Shown: positions 25,637 through 34,552 of the stretch, piece by piece
Layout: every line of letters begins with the position of its first letter
Numbering within the stretch: the stretch's first letter is position 1
NCBI GenBank assembly: GCA_001580565.1
Contig: LRBF01000263.1
Coordinates: forward strand, 1 to 47,731
Direction of reading: 5' to 3'
Source: Caballeronia megalochromosomata
GTDB taxonomy: Bacteria > Pseudomonadota > Gammaproteobacteria > Burkholderiales > Burkholderiaceae
DNA: 47,731 nt
Program-made: the position numbers and the translations under genes
The notes under the pieces: generated by a model
What the model was told of the DNA's origin: nothing
The model's database searches: none
Seen by the model: only the letters and a program-made list of their open reading frames with translations

Positions 25637-26434
25637 TCAATCGCGCGTGGCTTTCGCCCGCGCATCGTAGGCTTCGTTAAGTGCGCGCGAAATCCCCGCT
25701 ACGCAGACCTCGAACAGCAGCCCGCCCTTTTCTGCGGACGCGGCCGCTGCCGAAGACAGGCAACCGGACGATGGCGTCCATTCCGGAATCGGCGGAAAAA
25801 CGTCATAGGGCGGAAACGTCGCGGCCCCATGCGTCGGGACGAGCGACATATCGACCAGATGAGGATGCAAGTGCAACATCAGCGAGGTCTCCAGCACGCC
25901 GCCATGCTCGACCGCCCAGCCAGGAAAACCCTCCGGATAAATCTGCGCGATCGTTTCCTCGGTGACAAAATCCCAGTAGGACAGCATCACGACCTGGAAG
26001 TCGTTGATGCCCTCCCAACGCAGTTCACGAATCGCGAGGTCAACGCCCTCGACCGCGAACATCGAATTTTCGAAATGACCGTTAATCAGGCAGATTTTCC
26101 GCGCGCCGTGTCGCGCGAACTCCTTTAGCACGTCCTTGACCGTCGACGACAGCGTATGTCCGTCAAGACTGGTCGTGCCGCACAGGTGATTGCCGCCGCC
26201 GCTCTTTTGCTGCGACTTGTAGCCATAGGCGATGGCCGGCGCCACTAGCGCGCCGATTTTCTGACCGACTGCCACTGCAATGGCGCTCGGCAACAGCACG
26301 TCCGGGTTCATCGACATATGCGGCCCGTGCTGCTCCAGTGCGCCAATCGGAATCAGGATGGGCTGCCCCTCCTGCCTCACCCGGTGCGCGTATTCTGGCC
26401 ACGCCAGTTCTCCTATCACCACGCTCTTTTCCAT
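25637..26434 (-). CDS. Creatininase (creatinine amidohydrolase)
   Basis: The 265-residue enzyme opens the ring of creatinine to give creatine. Residue numbers match the studied Pseudomonas enzyme: Glu34 and His36 in GALEQHGPH, Asp45 in NPDVLLP, His120 and Glu122 in INGHFENS bind the two metals, and Trp154 in SYWDF and the Trp173/His177 pair in GWAVEHGG form the active-site lid and catalytic site. This supports creatininase itself over other members of the family such as mycofactocin MftE or formamide hydrolases. The strong site AAGGAGGG lies before the ATG. It heads an operon with the NCS1 permease, and a tandem-repeat operator candidate lies about 50-105 bp upstream. Confidence 0.95.
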   Translation of the reverse strand: MEKSVVIGELAWPEYAHRVRQEGQPILIPIGALEQHGPHMSMNPDVLLPSAIAVAVGQKIGALVAPAIAYGYKSQQKSGGGNHLCGTTSLDGHTLSSTVKDVLKEFARHGARKICLINGHFENSMFAVEGVDLAIRELRWEGINDFQVVMLSYWDFVTEETIAQIYPEGFPGWAVEHGGVLETSLMLHLHPHLVDMSLVPTHGAATFPPYDVFPPIPEWTPSSGCLSSAAAASAEKGGLLFEVCVAGISRALNEAYDARAKATRD

Positions 26435-26742
26435 GAAAATGTCCCTCCTTGTCTAGGATTTCTATGAGTGTGCAGCTACAGATGCCGGTAAGTTTCCGGA
26501 CCATCGTAGGCATCTCAAAATAACGGAAAGTTTTCGGACGCGACAAAAAGCTTCGCGTACTCGACGTCGTGTTCGCGAGACTAGATGGTTAAGCGATCCC
26601 GGTCAAGGAAAGGTGGTCGCAGTGCGCCAAGAACGGCAGTGTGCGTAAAGACTGTTTCGCGGATATTCATTGATTGTCTCCAAATCAAAGGGAATCGCTA
26701 CAGATTCGGCGCTGGCTCTTTCGACCACTTTGCCGGTCTGGG
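26435..26742. promoter_or_regulatory. Creatininase promoter region with tandem 16-bp repeat
   Basis: Two copies of a 16-base element, CGGTAAGTTTCCGGAC (26,486-26,501) and CGGAAAGTTTTCGGAC (26,524-26,539), share 14 of 16 bases and start 38 bp apart, upstream of the minus-strand creatininase gene. Each is itself partly palindromic. An outer inverted repeat GATGCC/GGCATC (26,481-26,514) surrounds the first copy. This fits an activator or repressor binding region; the factor is unknown. Confidence 0.5.
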
Positions 26743-27624
26743 CTACTGAAGCACGACGGTACGGTTGCCGTTGATGAACGTGCGGCGTTCGATGAACCAT
26801 TTCACTGCGCGCGCGAGTGCGAGACATTCGACATCGCGACCGGTCGCCAGCAACCGCTCCGGGTTGGATGCATGATCGACGCGTTCGACGACTTGCTCGA
26901 TGATCGGACCTTCGTCGAGATCATCCGTGACGAAGTGCGCCGTTGCACCGATCAGCTTTACGCCCCGCGCATGCGCCTGATGGTAGGGCTTGGCGCCCTT
27001 GAAGCCGGGCAGGAACGAATGGTGGATGTTGATTGCCCGATTCGCCAGGCGCCTGCACAGATCGGCGGACAGCACTTGCATATAGCGCGCAAGCACGACA
27101 AGCTCAGCGCCGGTATGTTCGACTAGCGCGAGCACCTGTGCCTCCTGCTGCGACTTCGTGTCGGCGGTGAGCGGCAGGTGATGCCATGCAATGTGGTTCG
27201 AGGTCGCGAGCGGTTCCAGATCGGGATGATTCGAGATGATGCCGACGATGTCCATCTGCAGTTCTTCCATGCGCCAGCGGAACAGCAGATCAGCAAGACA
27301 ATGGTCGAACTTCGACACCATGATCAGGACTTTCGGTTTTACCGACAGGTCGTGAATCGCCCATTCCATGTCGAAGCGCTTCGCGAGCGCAGCGAACCCG
27401 TCGCGTAGCGAACTGAGCTCCAGCGCCTGCGCGGATGCGCCGTGAAAGACGCAGCGAACGAAGAAGCGGGAGGTGAATTCGTCGTCGAACACATCGAACT
27501 CGTCGATATAGCAGCTTCGCTCGTCGAGAAAGCGGACCAGCGCTGCGACCTGTCCAGGTGCACTGGGACAGGCCACAGTGAGTGCGAATCGAGCTGCCGC
27601 ATTATGGGAATTCGTCTTCTGCAT
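26743..27624 (-). CDS. purU: Formyltetrahydrofolate deformylase
   Basis: The 293-residue enzyme hydrolyses 10-formyl-THF to formate and free THF. Residues 10-90 are an ACT domain (ALTVACPSAPGQVAALVRFL, DDEFTSRFFVR). The rest is the formyltransferase-like domain: KVLIMVSKFDHCLADLLFRW, the catalytic stretch RAINIHHSFLPGFKGAKPYH, and TAHFVTDDLDEGPIIEQ with the active-site Asp. I chose MQKTNSH as start because GAGAG precedes it; a TTG 15 bases earlier is the alternative. Next to sarcosine and creatine genes, PurU recycles the THF loaded by sarcosine demethylation, as known for other sarcosine/glycine-betaine clusters. It lies 309 bp upstream of creatininase. Confidence 0.95.
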   Translation of the reverse strand: MQKTNSHNAAARFALTVACPSAPGQVAALVRFLDERSCYIDEFDVFDDEFTSRFFVRCVFHGASAQALELSSLRDGFAALAKRFDMEWAIHDLSVKPKVLIMVSKFDHCLADLLFRWRMEELQMDIVGIISNHPDLEPLATSNHIAWHHLPLTADTKSQQEAQVLALVEHTGAELVVLARYMQVLSADLCRRLANRAINIHHSFLPGFKGAKPYHQAHARGVKLIGATAHFVTDDLDEGPIIEQVVERVDHASNPERLLATGRDVECLALARAVKWFIERRTFINGNRTVVLQ

Positions 27625-28099
27625 GATGCAATCTCTCAAGTTCCGTTTTCCTTGCTGAGCAGCGCGGGCACCGCGCTGTCACAATGTCGGGACTGCCACC
27701 CTCCAGCCGTGCGCGCGACATGGTGTTGCGGAGTGTCAGTACCCCGTCATCGATGCATCGCATGGCTGTTGAAGCGTGCCGAGCACAATCAACTGCATAA
27801 CGCTCGACTACATCCGGCAAAGCCTTCGATATCCCGATCCCGTCCAATTCGGAACGAGCGGCGCGCTCTGTTCAGATCGATCACCCAATGACCGGCGACT
27901 CGCGCCACGTTTGATCTGCGCTTCGTTGCGCGGCCGACAACTGGCATCCTGAATGCGCTGCGCCGTGACTAATCCGGCGCGCACGCCGTTCAGTGGTTTG
28001 CGTTCGCACGGCGGCCGGCGTGAAGCACCGCCCGTTGTACAGACGACGGAGTATCAAACAGCGGCTCATCTCTCAAGCCCCCTTCTCCCAGCGTTGCTC
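27625..28099. other. Gap between sdaA copy 2 and purU
   Basis: These 475 bp lie between two minus-strand genes. A minus-strand frame at 27,602-27,847 (GIGISKALPDVVERYAVDCA at its start) overlaps the purU start and has no recognised family. The gap is long enough to hold a separate promoter for purU. No riboswitch was recognised. Confidence 0.35.
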
Positions 28100-29476
28100 T
28101 TAACATTCAGTGACGTTGACGGCCACCCTCCCGCGCGACGTCTCTTTGTATTTCGTTTTCATGTCCGCACCCGTCTCGCGCATCGTCTTAATGACTTTGT
28201 CGAGCGAAACGTAGTGCTTACCATTACCGCGCAACGCCATCCGCGCCGCATTGACCGCCTTCACCGCGCCCATTGCGTTACGCTCGATGCACGGGATCTG
28301 AACCAGACCGCCGACGGGATCGCAGGTCATACCCAGGTTGTGCTCCATGCCGATCTCGGCAGCATTTTCGACCTGCTCGGGCGAACCGCCCAACACCGCG
28401 GCAAGTGCGGCGGCCGCCATCGAGCACGCGACACCGACCTCGCCCTGACAGCCCACCTCGGCGGCAGAAATCGAAGCGTTCTCCTTGTAGAGAAGCCCGA
28501 TGGCGGCCGCGGTCAACAAAAATGCCACGACGCCATCGTCATTCGAACCCGGCACGAACTTCAGGTAGTACTGCAGCACGGCCGGAATGATGCCGGCCGC
28601 GCCGTTGGTAGGCGCGGTCACGATGCGCCCACCTGCAGCGTTCTCCTCGTTGACGGCCATCGCGTACAGGTTGATCCAGTCGATCATCGATAGCGGGTCG
28701 CCCAGACACGCTTGCGACGGCGCCTTTAACTGACGAAAGAACGCCGGTGCACGCCGTTTCACCTTGAGCGGCCCGGGCAGCACCCCTTCCATCGAGCAAC
28801 CGCGTGCAATTGCACCGGCCATGACGTCGCGGATCTGCAGCAACCCCTCTCGTATCGCCGAAGGCGTACGCCAGACGGACTCGTTCGCAAGCATCACCTC
28901 GGCGATCGACAAGCCGCTTTCGCCACAGATACGTAGCAGATCGACGCCAGTTTTGAACGGATACGGCACGCGCTTCACCGCCTGCACGCCGTTCATCCGC
29001 TTGCCGGTATCATCGAGGACGAAGCCGCCGCCAACCGAGTAGTACGCCTGAGTGTCGACGAGTTCGCCCTCTCGGTCGAGCGCGGTGAACCGCATTCCGT
29101 TCGGATGAAGCGGCAGCACCTCACGACGCAGAAAAGCGATCTGCGATTTCACGTCGAATCCGGTTCGCCGCACACCCGCGAGTTCGAGCGATTTCGTCTC
29201 TCGAATCTGGGCCAGGCGGCGCTCGGCATAATCGAGATCGATTGCATCGGGCAGATTCCCCTCGAGGCCAAGCAAGATCGCCTTGGCGGTGCCATGGCCC
29301 TTGCCCGTCGCGCCGAGCGAACCAAAGAGCTCCGCTCGGACCTGGCAAACCCGATCGAGCATGCCCGCATCGCGGATACGCGCCACGAAGCGACACGCGG
29401 CAATCATCGGTCCTACCATGTGCGAACTTGATGGCCCGATGCCGATCTTGAAGAGGTCGAAAGTGCTGACGTTCAT
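28100..29476 (-). CDS. sdaA: L-serine ammonia-lyase (iron-sulfur type), copy 2
   Basis: The 458-residue protein is a close homologue of the enzyme at 20,667-22,061, with the same GIGPSSSHMVGPM start, GCQGEVGVACSMAAAALAAV and MTCDPVGGLVQIPCIERN cluster-binding segments. It differs mainly around residues 110-150 and 230-260. It follows glyA after nine bases, so creatinase, glyA and sdaA form one transcript that takes creatine to sarcosine, glycine to serine, and serine to pyruvate. It presumably makes this locus independent of the sox operon for the last step. All expected cluster cysteines are present. Confidence 0.96.
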   Translation of the reverse strand: MNVSTFDLFKIGIGPSSSHMVGPMIAACRFVARIRDAGMLDRVCQVRAELFGSLGATGKGHGTAKAILLGLEGNLPDAIDLDYAERRLAQIRETKSLELAGVRRTGFDVKSQIAFLRREVLPLHPNGMRFTALDREGELVDTQAYYSVGGGFVLDDTGKRMNGVQAVKRVPYPFKTGVDLLRICGESGLSIAEVMLANESVWRTPSAIREGLLQIRDVMAGAIARGCSMEGVLPGPLKVKRRAPAFFRQLKAPSQACLGDPLSMIDWINLYAMAVNEENAAGGRIVTAPTNGAAGIIPAVLQYYLKFVPGSNDDGVVAFLLTAAAIGLLYKENASISAAEVGCQGEVGVACSMAAAALAAVLGGSPEQVENAAEIGMEHNLGMTCDPVGGLVQIPCIERNAMGAVKAVNAARMALRGNGKHYVSLDKVIKTMRETGADMKTKYKETSRGRVAVNVTEC

Positions 29477-29485
29477 CCTTGCTTC

Positions 29486-30745
29486 TCACAGCCCCATATA
29501 TACGGGGAACTGGGCGCACAATTGTGCAACCTGCGCGCGAACGCGCTCCTCGACCTGCGCATCGCCCAGGTTGTCGAGCACGTCGCAAATCAGCGTTGCG
29601 GTCTGCGCAGCGTCGTCTTCACGGAAACCGCGCGTGGTGATGGCCGGCGTGCCGATGCGGATACCGCTCGTCACGAACGGCGACTGCGGATCGTTCGGCA
29701 CGGTGTTCTTGTTGACTGTGATGTGTGCACGGCCCAGCGCAGCATCGGCATCCTTGCCTGTAAGGCCTTTCGCGATCAGGCTCACGAGAAAGAGGTGATC
29801 ATCGGTCCCACCGGACACCACGTCATAGCCGCGCTCACCGAACACGGCGGCCATCGCCCGCGCATTGGCCAGCGTGCGAGTCTGGTAGTCGACAAACTCC
29901 GGACCGAGCGCCTCCTTGAATGCCACCGCCTTCGCTGCGATCACATGCATCAGCGGGCCGCCTTGCGTACCGGGGAAAACCATCGAATTCAGCTTCTTCT
30001 CGATTTCGCCATTAGCGCGTGCGAGAATCAAGCCGCCACGCGGACCGCGCAGCGTCTTGTGCGTGGTCGTCGTCACCACGTCGGCGAACGGTACCGGATT
30101 CGGGTACAGACCCGCCGTAACCAGTCCCGCTACATGCGCCATATCAACGAAGAGATAAGCGCCGACGCGATCGGCGATCGAACGGAAGCGCGCGAAATCC
30201 AGCACGCGGGAATAGGCGGAGAAGCCTGCAACGATCATTTTCGGCTTGTGCTCGAGCGCGAGGCGCTCGACTTCGTCGTAGTCGATGAGGCCCGTTTGCG
30301 CATCGACGCCGTACTGTACGGCATTGAACACCTTGCCCGAAAAGGACACTTTCGCGCCGTGTGTGAGATGGCCGCCATGGGCGAGGCTCATGCCAAGAAT
30401 CGTATCGCCGGGCGTAATTAAGGCCAAATAGACTGCGGCATTCGCTTGCGAACCGCTATGCGGTTGCACATTCGCATAGTGAGCCGCAAAAAGCTGCTTT
30501 GCCCGTCCAATGGCCAGCGACTCGACGACGTCGACATGTTCGCAGCCGCCGTAGTACCGCTTACCCGGATAGCCCTCGGCGTACTTGTTCGTCAGCACCG
30601 AGCCCTGCGCTTCCAGCACGCGCGGACTCGTGTAGTTTTCAGACGCGATCAGCTCGATGTGATCTTCCTGACGCTGCCGTTCGAGGCGCATCGCGTCAGC
30701 CAGTTCCGGATCAAACCCGGCAATCGTTTGTTCTCTGGAAAACAT
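29486..30745 (-). CDS. glyA: Serine hydroxymethyltransferase
   Basis: The 419-residue PLP enzyme interconverts glycine plus 5,10-methylene-THF with serine plus THF. It starts DPELADAMRLERQRQEDHIE, has the YAEGYPGKRYYGGCEHVD segment, and has the PLP lysine in TTTTHKTLRGPRGG near residue 230. Length and motifs are normal, and AGGAG precedes the ATG. In this operon it uses the glycine and the methylene group that sarcosine oxidase produces, making serine for SdaA. It is probably a second, pathway-dedicated copy, since every such genome needs a housekeeping glyA; that copy is not in this window. Confidence 0.97.
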   Translation of the reverse strand: MFSREQTIAGFDPELADAMRLERQRQEDHIELIASENYTSPRVLEAQGSVLTNKYAEGYPGKRYYGGCEHVDVVESLAIGRAKQLFAAHYANVQPHSGSQANAAVYLALITPGDTILGMSLAHGGHLTHGAKVSFSGKVFNAVQYGVDAQTGLIDYDEVERLALEHKPKMIVAGFSAYSRVLDFARFRSIADRVGAYLFVDMAHVAGLVTAGLYPNPVPFADVVTTTTHKTLRGPRGGLILARANGEIEKKLNSMVFPGTQGGPLMHVIAAKAVAFKEALGPEFVDYQTRTLANARAMAAVFGERGYDVVSGGTDDHLFLVSLIAKGLTGKDADAALGRAHITVNKNTVPNDPQSPFVTSGIRIGTPAITTRGFREDDAAQTATLICDVLDNLGDAQVEERVRAQVAQLCAQFPVYMGL

Positions 30746-30775
30746 TGAAACGGTCTCCTGCTACATCATGGGATG

Positions 30776-30795
30776 CCTGCGGCCGAAGCCGCAGG
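30776..30795. other. UUCG-loop hairpin between creatinase and glyA
   Basis: The minus-strand transcript reads CCTGCGGC-TTCG-GCCGCAGG, an 8-bp perfect stem closed by the very stable C(UUCG)G tetraloop. It lies 21 bp after the creatinase stop and about 30 bp before the glyA start. No T-run follows, so it is more likely an mRNA-stabilising or expression-tuning element than a full terminator. Confidence 0.6.
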
Positions 30796-30815
30796 AGGGC
30801 TAAAATGTAGCCTCG

Positions 30816-32027
30816 TCAGGCCTTGATGATGTTGTGTTCCGGACCGTATTTGAATCCGGTGATGTTGGTGGCATCTTTCTCGCCGACCACCAGGATGTCG
30901 TGCTCGCGGTAGCCGCCCGCACCAGGCAGGCCTTGCGGCACCATGATCATCGGCTCCATCGAGACGACCATGTTCGGTTCAAGGATGGTGTCGATGTCTT
31001 CGCGCAGTTCGAGACCGGCTTCGCGGCCGTAGTAGTGCGAGAGTACGCCGAACGAGTGTCCGTAGCCGAACGTGCGGTATTGCAGCAAGTTGTACTCGGC
31101 GTAAATCTTGTTCAACTCGTGGGCGATATCGCTGCAGCGCGCACCCGGTTTGATCAGCTTGAGGCCCGCCTCGTGCACTTCAACGTTGACCTTCCACAGA
31201 CGCAGATGCTCATCGGAGCAGTGGTCGAAGAACATCGTGCGTTCGAGCGCCGTGTAGTAACCGGCAATCATCGAGAAGCAGTTCAGACTCAGAATGTCTC
31301 CCTTCTGCACCTTGCGCGTCGTGACGGGATTGTGGGCGCCGTCGGTGTTGATGCCGGACTGGAACCACGTCCACGTGTCCATCAACTCCGAGTCCGGAAA
31401 ACGCTTGGCGATCTCGCGCACCATCGCCTGCGTTGACGCAAGTGCCACTTCGTGCTCGGGCACGCCTTCGTGCACCGCTGCCGCGAGTGCCGCGCCGCCC
31501 ACGTCGCAGACATTCGCGCCGTGCGTGATGACTGCGATTTCTTCCGCCGACTTGATCATGCGCATACGCATGGTCTGCGCGCTAATATCGACGAATTCGA
31601 CCGAAGGCAGCGCTGCCTTCAGTTTGGCCAATACTTCGACGGGAATCTGGTCGAATTCGACGCCCACGCGACCCTTGTTGTCGATCTCGCCTTGCACCGC
31701 GCGGAAGAAGTTGTCGCGCTGCCAGTCGGTGTAGACCACGTTGTAGTCACCGACCGTGCGACGCCACGGCTGTCCGCCATCGATGTTGGCCGAGATGGAC
31801 ACGACCTTTTTTGGCGTCACGACGAGGCCGTACTTGCGGCCGAACGAGCAGTAGAGGAAATCCGCGTAGTAGTTGATGTTGTGATACGACGTGAACAGCA
31901 CGGCGTTGATATTCTCGCGCGCCATCAACTCGCGCAGCTTGCCTTGCCGGTTGGCGTACTCTGCGTCCGAAAAAGTGTGCTTAACCTTCTCGCCGTTCTC
32001 GATGCGAATCAGACTTTCCATTTTCAT
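30816..32027 (-). CDS. Creatinase (creatine amidinohydrolase)
   Basis: The 403-residue enzyme hydrolyses creatine to sarcosine and urea. It aligns without gaps in key parts with the studied Pseudomonas creatinase: Phe62 and Arg64 in YCSFGRKYG, catalytic His232 in NTDGAHNPVTT, then YYTALERTMFFDHCSDEHLR, and near the end FGYGHSFGVLSHYYGREAG and MVVSMEPMIM. The fold is the pita-bread fold shared with methionine aminopeptidase and prolidase, but without metal. AGGAG precedes the ATG. It heads the creatinase-glyA-sdaA operon. No urease genes lie in the window, so the urea must be handled elsewhere. Confidence 0.97.
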   Translation of the reverse strand: MKMESLIRIENGEKVKHTFSDAEYANRQGKLRELMARENINAVLFTSYHNINYYADFLYCSFGRKYGLVVTPKKVVSISANIDGGQPWRRTVGDYNVVYTDWQRDNFFRAVQGEIDNKGRVGVEFDQIPVEVLAKLKAALPSVEFVDISAQTMRMRMIKSAEEIAVITHGANVCDVGGAALAAAVHEGVPEHEVALASTQAMVREIAKRFPDSELMDTWTWFQSGINTDGAHNPVTTRKVQKGDILSLNCFSMIAGYYTALERTMFFDHCSDEHLRLWKVNVEVHEAGLKLIKPGARCSDIAHELNKIYAEYNLLQYRTFGYGHSFGVLSHYYGREAGLELREDIDTILEPNMVVSMEPMIMVPQGLPGAGGYREHDILVVGEKDATNITGFKYGPEHNIIKA

Positions 32028-32093
32028 GCGCTCGCTCCTTGGTAAAAAGCACAGGGGTATGAGCGAATAGTAGAGATCCGGCGGTTTTGAACA

Positions 32094-32131
32094 TTTCCCG
32101 ATTCGACGTCACCGTTTCCCGTTTCGACATC
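32094..32131. promoter_or_regulatory. Tandem 17-bp direct repeat upstream of creatinase
   Basis: TTTCCCGATTCGACGTC (32,094-32,110) and TTTCCCGTTTCGACATC (32,115-32,131) match at 15 of 17 positions and begin 21 bp apart, two helical turns. They lie about 67-104 bp before the minus-strand creatinase start, a fitting place for an activator. AraC-family proteins such as the GlxA-type regulator encoded at 32,362-33,375 typically bind such direct repeats on one helix face. Confidence 0.6.
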
Positions 32132-32361
32132 CAGGGTTAACCACAGGGAGTGCGAATACGGGTTTTCCCGGATGACGCAACAGCCGATCAGGGTTTTGAC
32201 AAGGAGTGCGGGGGAAAGAGGCACGCGATGCGGCGCACGTCGCGAGGGTGCGGTCGGCGCACGAAGGCCTGACTATCTCGTGGGCCTGAGCGGACGTGTG
32301 CCCGTGCGCGAGCACACATCGCGCCGAATCACCTCGGGTGCCTTCGTACTCGGTACGCTCG

Positions 32362-33375
32362 TTAGAGCGCGTTTTGATAGCGTCGACGATCGACGCTAGG
32401 CGAGATTTGGAACAACGCTTTGTAGCGGGTGGCAAAATGCGTCATCGACGCGAAGCCGGTACGTGTGCAGACTTCCTCAAGGGGCTTCGTTGTTCGGTAG
32501 AGCAATTGTCGCGCCCGCAGCAGACGTATCTCGAGGTACGCCTGCGCCGGGGTCTTGCCAAGCCGCTCATGAAACCAGCGTTCAAGCTGCCGCTGCGAAA
32601 CGCGCAGATAGGAGGCGATTTCGGCTACCGAAAGCGTTTCCTCCACATTGCTTTCCATGATCTGCAAAGCCTCATCGAGCTTGGCATGTCCGGCACCCAT
32701 GTACTGGCGCAACGAAGTGCGTTGGTGCTGTTCGTGGCTTCGCCGTTCAGCGACAAGCAACTCGAGTACGCGCGCCGCGAGCGAGCGGCTTCCGGGCGGC
32801 ATACCGAGTAGGTGCACCATCAGATCGAGCGGCGCGACACCACCGCTGCAGGTATAGCGGTCCCGATCAACCTCGTACAGGTGGTTCGACACCGTCAGAT
32901 TCGGGAACTGCTCCATCAGGACGTCTTGGTCTTCCCAGTGGATCGTGCATCGATACCCGTTCAGCAGTCCAGCCCTGGCAAGGAAGAAGCTGCCTGTATC
33001 GAGACCGCCGAGCGCCGCGCCATGACGCGCTTGGGCTCGCAACCAGTCGAGCACCGAACCAATGCCTCTGCGCGGAATAGGATTTGGCCCGACCACGAAA
33101 ACAGCGTCAAAGTTGCCGCTCTCGGCCATTGAGACATTGGGAAGTACACGTATCCCATCGCTTGACACTGCTACATTTCCGTTGGGCGCGATCAGTTGGT
33201 AATCGTAGACAGGTCGGCCGACAACCATGTTTGCAATCCGCAACGGATCGACGGCCGCACTCAGCGCGATCAACGAAAAGTATTCCAGAAGCAAGAAGCC
33301 ATATCTCGTGACACGCAGATCATGCACGCCGTCGGGCCGTCCTTCTTCGGGCTTGGAAATGATCCTCGTTGACAT
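32362..33375 (-). CDS. GlxA family (AraC-type) transcriptional regulator
   Basis: The 337-residue protein joins a DJ-1/PfpI-like N-terminal domain (residues about 20-200: FLLLEYFSLIALSAAVDPLR, FDAVFVVGPNPIPRR, GGLDTGSFFLARAGLL) to a C-terminal AraC helix-turn-helix pair (ETLSVAEIASYLRVSQRQLE, KTPAQAYLEIRLLRARQLLY, TGFASMTHFATRYKALFQIS). This is the GlxA-like group that includes the glycine-betaine and sarcosine responsive regulators GbdR and SouR. It lies 334 bp upstream of creatinase on the same strand. Control of the creatinase and perhaps the sox operon by creatine or sarcosine is the natural inference. It lacks a catalytic cysteine role and would act by ligand binding. Confidence 0.93.
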   Translation of the reverse strand: MSTRIISKPEEGRPDGVHDLRVTRYGFLLLEYFSLIALSAAVDPLRIANMVVGRPVYDYQLIAPNGNVAVSSDGIRVLPNVSMAESGNFDAVFVVGPNPIPRRGIGSVLDWLRAQARHGAALGGLDTGSFFLARAGLLNGYRCTIHWEDQDVLMEQFPNLTVSNHLYEVDRDRYTCSGGVAPLDLMVHLLGMPPGSRSLAARVLELLVAERRSHEQHQRTSLRQYMGAGHAKLDEALQIMESNVEETLSVAEIASYLRVSQRQLERWFHERLGKTPAQAYLEIRLLRARQLLYRTTKPLEEVCTRTGFASMTHFATRYKALFQISPSVDRRRYQNAL

Positions 33376-34201
33376 GGGCTAACCTAGGGCAGTGATTAGA
33401 CAGAATTGTTCATGGCAACGCCATCATAGTCGACCGACGGATCGGGAAACAACACGAAAGCTGACTCCAGCTCTAACAGACTTTTTCGGATGCCTTCAAT
33501 ATCGCGAGCGTTGCCTGACTGGCTCGCGGCCTTCGGCGAAGCGCAGCGCTGGGCGTAACGATTGATTGAGATGGGATAACAAGAGCTGTACCACGTCAAC
33601 GATCCCGTATTACCTCGCGGTCAGTAGCGTGCGTCACGACAGGTCTCTCTAAACCAAAGCAAACGTGATTTGGTAAATGCGTTTGCCTAGCGCTTCGACA
33701 GAGCACGGCCATGGCAATCCAACGCGAAACGCCAGCCGCCGCGCCGCGATCTCCCCGAGCAACCGTAGCGCCATGGAAGGAAGCAGCCTTGCAGTATAAG
33801 CCGCTCGAAGTGGAAGCGCGATCGGCAAGGAATCGTCGGAATACGGACGCTGTAATTGACAAACTGCGGGCCGACGAACTGCGGCGTTTCGCCGGCGCGA
33901 TGTCCGTGGGTAGTCGGACTATGGGGCTCCTAGACCGGGCGACGACCCTCGGCGCGCTTGTGACGCCTGTCGCGTGCACCGTTCGCGTGTTCCTACGCAG
34001 CTATGAGCGGTTGGCCGGATTTTCCGCGTTATATCCGTATTTCCTGCGCACGAACAATGAACGGCGACGACTCCTGGCGCTGAGACAAAGGCCGTTCGAC
34101 GTGGGGCCGGCATCCGCGATGTCTTCCCATTCATTCTTAGACTCTGCTGCAACCGTAGCCATACATGCGTCGCGATCCATCACACCGGACGGTTGCTGAA
34201 C
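33376..34201. other. Gene-free stretch beyond the regulator
   Basis: The first part holds the promoter of the minus-strand GlxA-type regulator. A 67-codon minus frame at 33,396-33,599 ending LELESAFVLFPDPSVDYDGV and a 162-codon plus frame at 33,711-34,199 are open but match no family I know and lack convincing ribosome sites. I regard the stretch as mostly decayed DNA. Confidence 0.35.
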
Positions 34202-34510
34202 CTATGGCTGAAAGGGCGTCGGCTCACCATTTCGATAGGTATAGATCGTAGACGGCGAATCCGTCAGGTCGCGATTCTTGTCAAACTGGTAGTGCCCTGA
34301 TACACCGTGGGAATCGATGCCAGCGAGCGCAGCACGATACTGCGCCGGTTCGATCGAGTTGCCTTCTGCATGGCCTGCGCAACGATATTCACACCATCGT
34401 AAAGGGCCGCACTGTAGGTCAATGGTTCGGTATGGAAGCGTTGCTTGTAGTCCGCTTTGAACTGGCGGCCTGCCTGCGTTTGTTCGAGAACTGGGCCGCC
34501 TTGCGGACAA
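34202..34510 (-). pseudogene. C-terminal remnant of a branched-chain amino acid binding protein (LivJ-like)
   Basis: In one minus-strand frame the sequence reads GRQFKADYKQRFHTEPLTYS and AALYDGVNIVAQAMQKA; in the next frame it goes on with AQYRAALAGIDSHGVSGHYQ and FDKNRDLTDSPSTIYTYRNG to a stop at 34,202. This is the last fifth of a periplasmic Leu/Ile/Val-binding protein (about 380 residues when complete), interrupted by a frameshift near 34,330. The rest is missing, because unrelated patatin coding sequence begins on the other strand at about 34,550. Confidence 0.8.
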
Positions 34511-34552
34511 TACACGCGCGTATCGACCGCATCGCCGCGGAACCAGGCACGC

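Noticed and set aside
33711..34199. 162-codon plus-strand frame
   Set aside because: No ribosome site or known motif; composition like shadow frames in this genome.
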